25,060 nucleotides of DNA from JBKEBQ01 sp047973225 (GCA_047973225.1 JBKEBQ010000005.1:1-25060); one strand, 5' to 3'; positions 1-8,778 are shown, counted from the first letter of the stretch. The notes: a model not told the origin generated them from the letters alone. Translations and numbers: made by a program.

Positions 1-564
1 ATGAAAAAGCATACATGAATGTTTACGAAGGCTAAAGCGGAGAAGATATTGAATATCATAGAAGGAAATCCAACGCCATATAATGCTGAGTTGATAATAG
101 AAGTAATTGACGATATTTATAGTAAGGAAGAAAGAATAAAAAAAGTAGAAAGTAGACTAGAAAAACTTATTGAGCAGACAGGCTATAAACTTACAACAAT
201 ACCAGGAGTAAGTATAGCAACAGCAAGTATGTTAATATCGGAGATTGGAGATATTAACAGATTTAAAAATGATAACAAGTTAGCACCAGTAGCGATAGGG
301 AGTGCTGGGAAAAACACAATGAGTCACTCCAAGAGTGGGAATCGAATATTAAGGTCAACCATGTATTTTTTAGCAGTGGGAATGATATCGACAACCGTAC
401 ATAAAGAAGCAAAACAGCCATATTTTAGAGATTACTTTTTAAATAAGACACAAAACGGTAAAACAAAACAACAGGCATTGTTATGTATAACTAGACAACT
501 CATTAGAGTTATCTATTCTATGATGAAGTATAAAAGAGAATGGAGACAACCTGAGTATAAGTAA
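1..564 (+). pseudogene. IS110-family transposase, C-terminal part
   Basis: The 181 residues from 19 onward match the C-terminal (Transposase_20) half of IS110/IS1111 transposases. They contain the helix-hairpin-helix-like segment TTIPGVSIATASMLISEIGD, the RF/KLAP stretch, SGNRILRS, and a tail with GKTKQQALLCITRQLIRVIY. The DEDD RuvC-like N-terminal half would lie left of the window. The same frame is open from base 1 (MKKHT) but is cut by TGA at 16-18 directly before the ATG at 19. Either the copy carries a nonsense mutation or the upstream codons are not part of it. IS110 enzymes act with a bridge RNA encoded in an element end; the 95 bp after the stop could hold the right end, but I see no diagnostic repeat. 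The family call is firm; intactness cannot be judged here. Confidence 0.8.
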
Positions 565-661
565 AAGTACGAAGTAGAAGTTAAAGAAATATCTAATTCA
601 AATTAGCATTATGATATAATGGAAAAGAATTGAAATGCCTGTAACGTCTACTTATGGGTAG

Positions 662-1075
662 GGGAGAAACATTTTTGGACAGGGTTCGGGCAGAGTTAAG
701 GGAGCTAGTGGAGCTAAACCTAAAACCAAAGTAGAAATTCTCGCAGAAAATAAAGTTAAAGGACGAGCCTTTGAAGTAGAAAAAGGAAATGATTTAAAAA
801 AGATTGCTAGTAGTGTTGAAGAACAAACTACTGTAGTAACTAAAGATGGGACAAAGATTAGAGTTAATGCAATGGGCTATAATAAAAAGACGGGTGGGTT
901 GATAATACAAGAGTATAAATCTTCTGTGAAAGCACCTCTGACAACAAATCAAGAACTAGGGTTTCCCCAAATAAAGGATAGTGGAGGACTAGTTTTTGGA
1001 AAAGGAAAAGGGGTCTTTAAAGGAGGATTTGAAATACCACCTGGAACTATAATAAAAGTAATTCGTCCCCAATAG
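662..1075 (+). pseudogene. Orphan C-terminal nuclease domain of a polymorphic toxin
   Basis: The frame opens after TAG at 659-661 and runs 137 codons with no ATG, GTG or TTG until the ATG at 872, so no complete protein is encoded. The start looks like a toxin linker (GQGSGRVKGASGAKPKTKVE). A compact domain follows: GRAFEVEK, TKDGTKIRVNAMG, an IIQEYKSS strand, APLTTNQELGFPQ, SGG, GKGKGVFKGG and the closing IPPGTIIKVIRP. This layout matches C-terminal nuclease-like domains of contact-dependent polymorphic toxins. The EYK element resembles the ExK half of PD-(D/E)xK folds. The preceding strand reads RVNAMG, with Asn where such families usually carry Asp. A likely immunity gene begins 17 bp after the stop. 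The N-terminal delivery part is missing, probably separated by the IS110 copy on the left. Confidence 0.65.
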
Positions 1076-1092
1076 GGTTAGAGGAAAAACAA

Positions 1093-1635
1093 GTGAAGGT
1101 AACTAGAAAAGAACTAGATAGACATATTAAGGTTGCTGTAAAAGGTATGTTAAAGGAATACGGATATAAAATGCGTAGTAGTATGTTATATAAAAAGAGT
1201 GGCGATTATTTTATTTCGATTCTCTTTGTAGCAACAGATATAAATAACAATGAAATTAATGCTGTAGGAAAGGTTAAACCATATTTTTTAGACGATGTTT
1301 TTTGGGACGTATTTCAAATGTCTGAAAATATGGATGAACCGATGAGCTTACGTGCTAATGGTGCATTTACTGTAAAAGGATTACAAGTCTGTAATCAGCA
1401 TAAGGAGATTGAAAGTTATGATGAGGTAGAAGGGTATGTAAAAGAATTATTGAGAGAATGTACTGAAGAAATAAAAGCTGTTATTAGCCAATACGGTACG
1501 GAATTTAGAAAGTTTATCAGTTATTCTAAAAACATAAAAAAAACAGTTTTATATAATTCCAAATTAGTTGAGATGTTGCTAGAAATAAAGGAAAAGAATT
1601 ATGTAGTCGCTAAAAATTTAGCTGGCATGAAATAG
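1093..1635 (+). CDS. Putative immunity protein for the adjacent toxin domain
   Basis: This encodes a 180-aa soluble protein with a GTG start at 1093, eight bases after an AGAGG Shine-Dalgarno. There is no signal peptide or membrane segment. The first half alternates strands and helices (LKEYGYKMRSSMLYKKSGDYFISILFV, split here as LKEYGYKMRS and LYKKSGDYFI), in a pattern reminiscent of DUF4304-type proteins. The C-terminal half is helical and charged. I do not recognise a specific family. The role is inferred from position: immunity genes follow the toxin C-terminus directly, and here the gap is 17 bp. It remains intact although the toxin is truncated, which is common because loss of immunity is costly when kin still make the toxin. 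Nothing in the sequence shows an enzymatic function. Confidence 0.6.
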   Translation: MKVTRKELDRHIKVAVKGMLKEYGYKMRSSMLYKKSGDYFISILFVATDINNNEINAVGKVKPYFLDDVFWDVFQMSENMDEPMSLRANGAFTVKGLQVCNQHKEIESYDEVEGYVKELLRECTEEIKAVISQYGTEFRKFISYSKNIKKTVLYNSKLVEMLLEIKEKNYVVAKNLAGMK

Positions 1636-1722
1636 AACATCAGCGTTATGGGAATCTGAAGAATCAAGGTAAAGATATTTATGAACATATAGTGTATTTT
1701 TGCAAAGAGAAGGAGGTATAAA

Positions 1723-2040
1723 ATGTCAATTGTAGATTTGGATAAAGTCGATGCTGTTGGGAAAGACAAAAATGAAAAGACATTGAGACTAATGATTGCT
1801 GACCATCTTGATTGGGAACATGAGGGTATACATCTTGAAATACTTCAAGATAAAATAAATATGTATCTTCAATATATTGAAAACAAACAATATGCTGAAA
1901 CGTATCAAGATGAGTTTTCAAAATTTTATATTGATATTCATTTTAAAGAAAACATTACAGAAAAATGTGTTGATTTTTTGAGAGTGGTTGCAGAGCAACT
2001 AAAGTCAGAAAATATATTTATCAATATGCATTTTGAATAA
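1723..2040 (+). CDS. DUF6572-like small protein, possible second immunity protein
   Basis: A 105-aa acidic soluble protein with a strong AGGAGG Shine-Dalgarno (1711-1716) six bases before ATG. It begins SIVDLDKVDAVGKDKN, continues with LMIADHLDWEHEGIHLEILQ, then KINMYLQYIE, and ends with a strand-helix segment (FYIDIHFKENI and VDFLRVVAEQL). This order matches the small DUF6572 family (start with D-VD-A, then I-DHL-W, then Q-KIN-YL-FIESG). That family is found near toxin-immunity loci in Firmicutes, and its biochemical role is not established. It lies 87 bp after the first immunity-like gene on the same strand and is followed by a hairpin at 2101-2160. It may be a stacked immunity gene. The family call is from memory of the motif pattern. 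Confidence 0.6.
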   Translation: MSIVDLDKVDAVGKDKNEKTLRLMIADHLDWEHEGIHLEILQDKINMYLQYIENKQYAETYQDEFSKFYIDIHFKENITEKCVDFLRVVAEQLKSENIFINMHFE

Positions 2041-2100
2041 TACACTTTAAATGTATGAAATAATGTAAGAAAAATTCAAATATATCATGATTAAAATAAG

Positions 2101-2160
2101 GCACTCTTTGCAACGTAGTAAAGCATTTGATTTATATTAATGCTTTAGCGTAAAGAGTGC
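2101..2160 (+). terminator. Long imperfect hairpin, probable terminator of the immunity genes
   Basis: Outer arms GCACTCTTT (2101-2109) and AAAGAGTGC (2152-2160) and inner arms AAAGCATT (2120-2127) and AATGCTTT (2139-2146) form a nested hairpin. TTTTTATTAT follows on the plus strand. Its right side also holds the last codons and stop of the ISL3 remnant on the minus strand, so it may be an old IS end reused as a terminator. Confidence 0.55.
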
Positions 2161-2693
2161 TTTTTATTATCCACAAGTACACATAAATAAGAACTTCCAT
2201 ATTTTGTCATTGAAGAATGTAATTCATCAATGACAATATTAGTAGGAAGTTTTAGTCTAGGAAAGTTAACGAAACTATCAAAGTAACATTGAACTAATGT
2301 AGTAGAGACATGATTATGTTGTGCAATATCTTTGTAGGATAAATGAAGATTACCAAGTTCTTTCATAATATTCATTATCGTCGCATAGCTAGTAGTGAAA
2401 CCCGAAAAGGTAAAAGAGTTATCTTCAGAAAATGTTTTCGCGCAAGATTCACATCGAAAGCGTCTAGCATTCCAAATAATAAAACCATCAAAGTTCTTAA
2501 TGATAGAGTGTTTAATTTTTTTCTTAAGAAAGCCATGAGAAACAAGGTTATTAGAACCACAGTAAAGACACTCAAATATACTTTTTTAGTGTAATAAAAT
2601 AATTAATCTGAAGATGTTGGGATACACTTGAACAGATTCAATATCCTCACTGGTAATATTAAGTAAGGATGTGATAAACTCATTAATAGGAAT
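2145..2693 (-). pseudogene. ISL3-family transposase, N-terminal remnant with internal stop
   Basis: Read on the minus strand from a strong GGAGG at 2700-2704, one frame runs INEFITSLLNITSEDIESVQ, then TAA at 2586-2588. In the same frame it continues with a zinc-finger segment (ECLYCGSNN and RFRCESCAKTFSE, two CxxC pairs), a helix-turn-helix (LSYKDIAQHNHVSTTLVQ) and the start of the DDE domain (NIVIDELHSSMTKY, YLCVLVDNKK). It ends at 2145. This is the ISL3 transposase architecture, but only the first third is present. The start position is ATT at 2693, six bases from the Shine-Dalgarno, probably a mutated ATG. The internal stop, lost start and 3' deletion mark it as dead. The truncation falls at the hairpin 2101-2160. 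Confidence 0.75.
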
Positions 2694-2839
2694 TATATTC
2701 CTCCTTTCGTAAATGCTCTTCTGCAAAATTAGCATATCACGAAAGGGCTTTTTTATAGAATGAAGGAAATATCCACACGAAAAAGTGGGCTTCTTAAAGA
2801 GTATCCACAAACACTTGGTATTTTATAGCGCCTGTAAAA

Positions 2840-2863
2840 AAAGTGTTGGATTTCCAGCACTTT
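2840..2863 (-). terminator. Rho-independent terminator-like hairpin (minus strand)
   Basis: On the minus strand AAAGTGCTGG pairs with CCAACACTTT around AAAT, with one G-T wobble, and is followed by a run of seven T. It lies downstream of the fru operon's own terminator and could be a backup stop or a relic. The stretch 2694-3046 otherwise holds only hairpins and no gene I can support. Confidence 0.5.
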
Positions 2864-2985
2864 CTAAGACTATTTTAGAAAAGGAGTTTCTATGTTGAAC
2901 GGATAAAGTGGATCGCTTCATAAAGAGCATTCCATTGCATACACTTTAATAAGCATTTTTTTATAAAAATGCATTTGTATATAAA

Positions 2986-3016
2986 AAAGTAGATAGTAGT
3001 ACGACCTATCTACTTT
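2986..3016 (-). terminator. Terminator of the fru operon
   Basis: On the minus strand an 11-bp perfect stem, AAAGTAGATAG with CTATCTACTTT, encloses a 9-base loop. The stem's distal arm merges into TTTTTTATATA. It lies 31 bp after the fruA stop codon, the right place to end the fruR-fruK-fruA transcript. Confidence 0.8.
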
Positions 3017-3046
3017 GATTTATTATCTGTTCCTACTGTTTATGAT

Positions 3047-4936
3047 TTAAGCTTCTTGGGAAATAGGTTTTTTTAGAATTCCTAATAACACAGCACCTAA
3101 AAAGGTTCCTGCTAAAAGTGCGATCAAATAGAATACGGCATTTCCGACAACTGGGAATACGAAGATCCCACCGTGTGGTGCCATTAATGTACAACTAAAA
3201 GCGATGGATAACGCTCCTGCAAGTGCTGATCCTGCAATACATGAGGGAATGACACGAAGAGGATCACTTGCCGCAAAGGGAATTACGCCTTCGGTAATAA
3301 AAGATAATCCCATAATAAAATTGGTTGGTCCGGCTTTTCTCTCTTCTAATGTAAAACGGTTTTTAAAGAGAATGGTTGCGAGTGCAATGATACAGGGCGG
3401 AACCATGCCCCCAATCATTACAGCCGCCATAATTTCATAATTTCCAGAAGCAATACTTGCCGTTCCAAAGACATAAGCGGCTTTGTTTACTGGTCCACCC
3501 ATATCCACCGCCATCATTGCGGCAACAAGAGCTCCTAAAATGAATAAACTTGTTCCACTCATGCTTGTTAAGCCATTATTAATGAGTGTATTGAGCTCAC
3601 CAACGGGAGGTTCAACAACATATGTCATTAGTAACCCAATCGTCAATATCCCAAAAACAGGAATAATTAAAATAGGAATCAAACCATCTAAGCTTTGTGG
3701 CAAGTATGCGCATGCTTTTTTTATCAGGATAACAAGGTATCCTGCAATAAATCCTGCTACGAGTGCACCAAGGAAACCAGAGGTTCCTGATGCTGCTAAA
3801 GATCCACCAATGAAACCAACGGCCAATCCAGGACGATCAGAAATTGACATTGCAATAAATCCAGATAAAATAGGTAACATAAAGCCAAAGGCAATGCCCC
3901 CAATGTTTTTGAAAGTGGCAGCTATAGGCGTGATACTACCAAAGCTTCCTTTATCTTCTGCATTTAAGGCATTCATGTCTACGTTGAGTCCATCAATTAA
4001 GAATGCAACAGCGATCAGAATTCCTCCCCCGACAACAAAGGGTAACATATGACTCACGCCATTCATCAAGTGTTTGTAAATGGAGCGAGTAATACCGCTT
4101 TTGTTGCTTGCTACATTTGATTCTAGTTTCTCATTGTTATTATAGATTGCTACATTTTCGTTTTCTGCTCTATCTAGTAAATCGTCTGCTTTGGAAATAG
4201 CTTCTGACACCGATGTTTCTATTACTTTTTTTCCATTGAATCGTGTCATCGGGACATTGGTATCAGTGGCGACAATGATTGCTTTTGCATGTTTAATTTC
4301 TGCACTGCTTAAGGTGTTTTTGGTACCGCCAGAACCACGTGTTTCTACTTTGATTTGTACACCTTTTTTTTCAGCGGCTTTTTCTAATGCTTCTTGTGCC
4401 ATATACGTATGAGCAATTCCAGTAGGACAAGACGTAACTGCTAAATAGTCAATATGTCCACTCGTTTGGACCTTTTTCTTTTCAACTTCACCTTGTTTGA
4501 TGATTGTTAAAAATTCTTCTTTGGATTTCGCATGTACTAAAGCTTCAACAAAAGCCTCATTCATAAGTAATGCAGATAGTTTACTCAACATTTTCAAATG
4601 TGCCTTGTTTGCGTCAGCTGGCGCGGCAATCATAAAGGCAAGACGCACCGGTTTTTGATCGAGTGCATCAAAATCCACTCCATTCTTACAAACAACAGCA
4701 CTTAATCCAGCCTTTTTTACTGCGCTAGAAAGACCATGAGGAATTGCGATGCCATTTCCAATGCCGGTTGTTCCTTGTGCTTCTCTTTCCCACACAGCTT
4801 CTTTATATGCATTTGCATCCTTTAATTTATCACCTTTCTCCATCAATGATACAAGCACATCCATCATCTTTTCTTTTGAGGTTATCTGTGATTGTAAATC
4901 AATACTGTCTACATCTAAAACATCTGTAATTTTCAT
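3047..4936 (-). CDS. fruA: PTS fructose transporter subunit IIABC
   Basis: This 629-aa membrane protein takes up fructose and phosphorylates it to fructose 1-phosphate with phosphate from HPr. Domain order is IIA, IIB, IIC. IIA spans about 1-150, with the phospho-histidine H67 in GIAIPHGLS. IIB spans about 162-255, with the phospho-cysteine C170 in AVTSCPTGIAHTYMAQ. IIC spans about 285-625 and has many membrane helices, with GGPVNKAAY and the late PHGGIFVFP motif. The length is usual for three-domain FruA. ATG follows the fruK stop by 4 bp and its Shine-Dalgarno (GGAAGGA) lies inside the end of fruK, so translation is likely coupled. It is the last gene of the operon before the terminator at 2986-3016. 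The fructose assignment rests on domain order plus linkage to fruK and fruR. Confidence 0.95.
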   Translation of the reverse strand: MKITDVLDVDSIDLQSQITSKEKMMDVLVSLMEKGDKLKDANAYKEAVWEREAQGTTGIGNGIAIPHGLSSAVKKAGLSAVVCKNGVDFDALDQKPVRLAFMIAAPADANKAHLKMLSKLSALLMNEAFVEALVHAKSKEEFLTIIKQGEVEKKKVQTSGHIDYLAVTSCPTGIAHTYMAQEALEKAAEKKGVQIKVETRGSGGTKNTLSSAEIKHAKAIIVATDTNVPMTRFNGKKVIETSVSEAISKADDLLDRAENENVAIYNNNEKLESNVASNKSGITRSIYKHLMNGVSHMLPFVVGGGILIAVAFLIDGLNVDMNALNAEDKGSFGSITPIAATFKNIGGIAFGFMLPILSGFIAMSISDRPGLAVGFIGGSLAASGTSGFLGALVAGFIAGYLVILIKKACAYLPQSLDGLIPILIIPVFGILTIGLLMTYVVEPPVGELNTLINNGLTSMSGTSLFILGALVAAMMAVDMGGPVNKAAYVFGTASIASGNYEIMAAVMIGGMVPPCIIALATILFKNRFTLEERKAGPTNFIMGLSFITEGVIPFAASDPLRVIPSCIAGSALAGALSIAFSCTLMAPHGGIFVFPVVGNAVFYLIALLAGTFLGAVLLGILKKPISQEA

Positions 4937-4940
4937 CTTC

Positions 4941-5864
4941 TCATCCTTCCTTTACGGTACTTAATACCGTGTCTTTTAATGCTTCAATATCATTATAAGA
5001 TGCTAATGGAGTAAGAAATGCACTCGCACTCCCCGCACATACGCCATACACAAATGCATCTTTATAATTATGACGAATCATGTAACCATGTAAAAATCCG
5101 GCTACCATAGAATCTCCTGCTCCAACAGAATTCACAAGTTTTCCCTTTGGTGCCGTAGCTTCATATGTTTTTTTATTTTCATCCAAAAGAATCGCACCTT
5201 CTTTCCCTAAAGAAACTAGGACATTACGTGCTCCTAGTGCTTGCAACTTATGCGCATACTTGAGAGTATCTTCGTTTGTTTCAATGTTTGTTTGAAAGAG
5301 TTGCGCTAGTTCATCCTTGTTGGGTTTGATTAAAAACGGATGAAACGCTAATGTTTTTAGTAGTGCTTTTTTTGTTGCATCAACAACAATCAATACCTTT
5401 TTGTGCTGTATATGTTCCATAATTCTTGCGTAAATATCATCCTCTACGCCTTGTGGAAGACTTCCTGCTAAAACCAATACATCATGCTCTTGTAGGCGAT
5501 TCAGTTTTTGAAACAATTTTTTTTCATCTTCTTCTGTAATCATGGGCCCACTGGCATTAATTTCACTTTCTTCTTGTGATTTTATTTTGACATTGATCCT
5601 TGTTAAACCGTGCTCAACTTCGATAAAGTCTTCAATTAAATCCATCTCTTTCACACTTCTTTTAATTTCTTTTCCGGTAAACCCAGCAAGATATCCTAAG
5701 GCGCAGGTAGGGTGATGCAAATGTTGTAAAACAATAGATACGTTGATGCCCTTTCCACCGACCACTATTTGTTCGCTACTGGCGCGATTCGTTTCGCCCA
5801 ATACAAGGGGATTTACTTCTACAATGTAATCCAGTGAAGCATTCAGTGTTAGTGTATAAATCAT
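4941..5864 (-). CDS. fruK: 1-phosphofructokinase
   Basis: This 307-aa cytosolic PfkB-family sugar kinase phosphorylates fructose 1-phosphate to fructose 1,6-bisphosphate with ATP, feeding FruA's product into glycolysis. The start MIYTLTLNASLDYIVEV is typical of FruK/LacC kinases. The glycine-rich PfkB signature 1 is VVGGKGINVS (GGKG at 36-39), and signature 2 is NSVGAGDSMVAGF with the catalytic base D251. The length is normal and no key residue is missing. The ATG overlaps the fruR stop in an ATGA (5861-5864), and fruA follows after 4 bp, so the three genes form one translationally coupled operon. The tagatose-6-phosphate kinase LacC is similar, but the neighbours make FruK the better call. 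Confidence 0.95.
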   Translation of the reverse strand: MIYTLTLNASLDYIVEVNPLVLGETNRASSEQIVVGGKGINVSIVLQHLHHPTCALGYLAGFTGKEIKRSVKEMDLIEDFIEVEHGLTRINVKIKSQEESEINASGPMITEEDEKKLFQKLNRLQEHDVLVLAGSLPQGVEDDIYARIMEHIQHKKVLIVVDATKKALLKTLAFHPFLIKPNKDELAQLFQTNIETNEDTLKYAHKLQALGARNVLVSLGKEGAILLDENKKTYEATAPKGKLVNSVGAGDSMVAGFLHGYMIRHNYKDAFVYGVCAGSASAFLTPLASYNDIEALKDTVLSTVKEG

Positions 5865-6604
5865 GTATCCACTCCTTTGACATTTTCAAATTCTATATAA
5901 TTTTCACTCATCGTATTGGAAAGTACAGTTGCATCCTGTATATGCGCAAATTGAACAGCTGATATAGTATCAAATTTACTATCATCAATTAATATGTAGG
6001 AATGCTTGCACTTTTTTAAGGCGTGTTTTTTTACTTCCGCCTCTCTTCGGTCTGGGGTTGTAAAACCATATACTTTATCAACACCATTGCTACCAAAAAA
6101 GCCCTTTGCGAAATGATAAGTGTCTAACATCGTGATAGCATCATCACCAACCATGGCATCAGTGCTTACCTTTAAGCATCCCCCCAGTAAGTAGGTAGTA
6201 ATCCCTAAAGCTGTAAGTCTTCTGGCATGCGTGATCGAGTTTGTTACAACATTGATATGCTCTGCATGAATATAGTCAATCATACATCCGATGGTAGAAC
6301 CTGCATCTAAATATATACATTCATAATCTTCAATAAGCTTTGCCGCAAATTTTGCAATATGTTTTTTTGCTTCGATATTGTGGTTTTCACGAAAGCTAAC
6401 GTCACTATCAATTTCTTGAATGCTACGAATCGATAGTGCACCACCATGGACTTTTCTTAGAAGACCTGCTTTATCAAGTGCAATGATATCTCTTCGAATC
6501 GTTACTTCTGATACTTGAAGTTTTTTCATTAAATCTAAAACACTAACACTTTTTTTTCGATTTACAATGTTTACCAACATATTTTGTCTACTTTTTGCCA
6601 ACAT
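5861..6604 (-). CDS. fruR: DeoR-family transcriptional regulator of the fructose operon
   Basis: A 247-aa DeoR/GlpR-type regulator. The N-terminal winged helix-turn-helix (about 5-58) includes SVLDLMKKLQVSEVTIRRDI and the family hallmark LLRKVHGGA. The C-terminal sugar-phosphate sensor domain (about 75-235) has YLDAGST, VVTNSI and the HAL/LIDDSKF stretch. Fructose 1-phosphate is the usual inducer for this group. ATG at 6604 has an ideal Shine-Dalgarno (AAAGGAGG, 7-base spacing). It is first in the operon and lies directly behind promoter and operator-like repeats at 6637-6688, so it probably represses itself together with fruK and fruA. Length and motifs are complete. The inducer is inferred from family and neighbours. 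Confidence 0.93.
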   Translation of the reverse strand: MLAKSRQNMLVNIVNRKKSVSVLDLMKKLQVSEVTIRRDIIALDKAGLLRKVHGGALSIRSIQEIDSDVSFRENHNIEAKKHIAKFAAKLIEDYECIYLDAGSTIGCMIDYIHAEHINVVTNSITHARRLTALGITTYLLGGCLKVSTDAMVGDDAITMLDTYHFAKGFFGSNGVDKVYGFTTPDRREAEVKKHALKKCKHSYILIDDSKFDTISAVQFAHIQDATVLSNTMSENYIEFENVKGVDT

Positions 6605-6636
6605 ATGATGACCTCCTTTGTAAGCCCTTTACTAAA

Positions 6637-6664
6637 ATTATAGTGTATCAAAAACATTTGTCAA
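6637..6664 (-). promoter_or_regulatory. fru operon promoter
   Basis: On the minus strand a perfect -35 TTGACA (6659-6664) and a perfect -10 TATAAT (6637-6642) are separated by 16 bp. They lie 33 bp upstream of the fruR start codon. This is the strongest sigma-A-type promoter visible in the window. Confidence 0.85.
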
Positions 6665-6688
6665 TCATTTTCGATCATAATAAATCAT
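6664..6688 (-). promoter_or_regulatory. Candidate FruR operator: three direct repeats at 10-bp spacing
   Basis: The pentamer ATCAT (ATGAT on the minus strand) occurs at 6664-6668, 6674-6678 and 6684-6688, exactly 10 bp apart. The first copy overlaps the -35 box by one base. DeoR-family regulators often bind direct repeats on one helix face near their own promoter, so this is the likely FruR site. Confidence 0.6.
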
Positions 6689-6834
6689 ATTCAGTATATA
6701 ACGAACAATAAAAGTATGTGTGAAGTGTTGTAGTAGGCAATAAAAACAGCAAGAAAAGTAGCGAAGTGTAAAGGGAAAAGGAATTCAAGTTTTTAAAATA
6801 CACGCATTCGCAATTAACAATATAGAGGAATCAC

Positions 6835-8774
6835 ATGCCAATAAAAAAACAATTGTTTTTTTTTCGGGGGGGTGATCTTATAATTTTGGAAAGAAGCACT
6901 TGGTACAAAGAGAGAGAAATGTTCATGAAATGTGTTATTGGGAGATGCCACCGCCTTTTTTAAAAAGAAGAGTATCCTCAATAAAAATCAATATATTTCT
7001 AATAATGAAAATGAGGCATATGGGAGTAAAGTTGGATCAATTGATGTTCTCAATAACGATATGGATATATTTATCCTATCTTTGGCAATGTATGAAAATA
7101 CAAATTTGAACTCATTTTATTATTTACAAAGTAATAGTTCTTCAGACACAGAGAAGTTTAATAAATTTTTAATGAAGAATGAATTAGAAGTTAGCGATAA
7201 TAGTGTTGGTATGATAAAAAATATTGATAACAATGCATACGTAGTAGTGCTCGTATTTTTGCTCACAAGTGAGCTTATCATGTTGATGTATTATGTATGC
7301 TATAAGTTTAAGAATATTGCTGTATTAAAAAGTTTAGGACACCGAACGCGGAGCATAAGATATTATTTATATAAAGATATTTTAAAGTTTTATGAATCAG
7401 TTGTATGATTTCTATATTCGCAATGCTGTTGGTCAGCTATTTTAAATACCATGGTTATTTAAAAATGGATTATCTCATGAAATATTTGCTTGTCATAATT
7501 ATCACAACGATTATATATATTTTTTTAGTATTTTTATCTAATCTTTTTGTGGGTGTAGTAACTGTTTCAGAGATGATAAAAAATAAAAAACCACTTTTAG
7601 AATTAAAAGTATTAAGCTATATTTCTAAAGTAATTGTCGCTGTTTTATTGATGACTTGTTTGGCTAATGTTTTTATAAATATGCATCAACTAAAACTTGA
7701 AAAAGCAAGATTAAGTACCTGGGGAAAACACCAAGAATCTATCATATACCGAAATCTCTTTAATAAATCCGTCTGATCGTGATGTATATACAATCGGAAA
7801 GAAATTAAAAAACTTATATGCTAATGTGAATTCCAATGGCGGAATATTATTTTAATATAGTGGATTTTATGATTTCAGTTTAGATGAACAAAAACAAATG
7901 AGTGAGGCGAAATATTATAAAGAATATTTTGAAAAGTCTGTGGTTGTCAATCAGAATTACCTATTGGCTAATCCTATTTATGATATAGAAAGAAATAAAA
8001 TTGTAGTTGAAGATATTGTGGCATCAAATGTAGAGTATGTTTTAGTCCCCGAAAAATATTTACAAGATAAAGAAATTCTTGAGTATGATTATCGCAGTGA
8101 TTATGCAGCGTCTTTATTTTCGAAAAATAAAGAAGAGTATAAAGATAAACGTACAGATGTAAAGTTTATCTATGTCAAAAATACTTTACCTTTAATCCAG
8201 ACGCACCTGCGACGTATATAATTGATCCTGTCGTTACTATTTACACTGACAAGAATCAAAGTGAAGATAAATATTTGATTATTTTTTCTGGTGGAACAAT
8301 GATGATGCCTGTAAAAGATAACCTGAATCCACATAAAGAGTGGGAATTGATGTTAGCTGACGCAAAAGTTGGTGACATTATTTTAGCTACGCCGATTGTG
8401 TGTAGTAAAATATCAGCTGTAGTTTTCAATTTAGAACAATCAATACTATATAATGCAGGATTATCTTTACTGCTGTTGTGTTTGTATTTTTTCTTAATCT
8501 GGATAAATACACATGTCGAAATAGAGCGAGAGAAATATAAATTTGTGATAAATAAATATTTGGATTTTCATATATCAGGATTTATATTCCGTATTTTATA
8601 CAAATAAGCGTGTCTTATGTGCTTATTTTTTTTGGTCTTTACTATAGTATGAAAGAAATATTCTTTCCCGTAATGATGATAGCAGCATTTCTTTGTATAG
8701 AAATAGAATTAAGTTTTATATTGTTTAAACGTGGGCATAAAAAGGTTAGCATACTTACCTTGAAGGGAGAATAA
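6835..8774 (+). pseudogene. Decayed bacteriocin-associated integral membrane protein (DUF1430/TIGR01654-like)
   Basis: Fragments in alternating frames add up to one multi-pass membrane protein. Pieces are 6932-7408 (soluble region, then one TM helix and KFKNIAVLKSLGHRTRSIRY), 7405-7776 (two TM helices), about 7742-8221 (soluble loop), about 8190-8607 (soluble, then TM) and about 8600-8774 (TM, ending LTLKGE). Frame changes lie near 7400, 7745, 8190 and 8600, and a TAA at 7853-7855 interrupts the third piece in frame. The topology, and the ABC ATPase start 5 bp later, fit the putative-immunity/export membrane protein of lactococcin-972-type loci. A short ORF at 6835 with a GAGGAA signal may be the original 5' end. 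The gene is clearly dead. The family name is from memory and only moderately sure. Confidence 0.6.
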
Positions 8775-8778
8775 CAAT

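Noticed and set aside
16..18. TGA read as Trp (mycoplasma code)
   Set aside because: TGA ends several clear genes here, such as fruK and the microprotein, and the fru genes read correctly with the standard code.
614..635. Promoter with TATAAT at 615-620 driving the toxin fragment
   Set aside because: No acceptable -35 lies at the right distance and the downstream frame has no start codon; AT-rich DNA gives such matches often.
2343..2594. Plus-strand and alternative minus-strand ORFs over the ISL3 remnant
   Set aside because: Only the frame with the two CxxC pairs and HTH matches a known family; the others are shadows.
3204..4964. Plus-strand open frames across the fructose operon
   Set aside because: They are antisense frames of fruA, lack ribosome sites, and have no recognisable domains.
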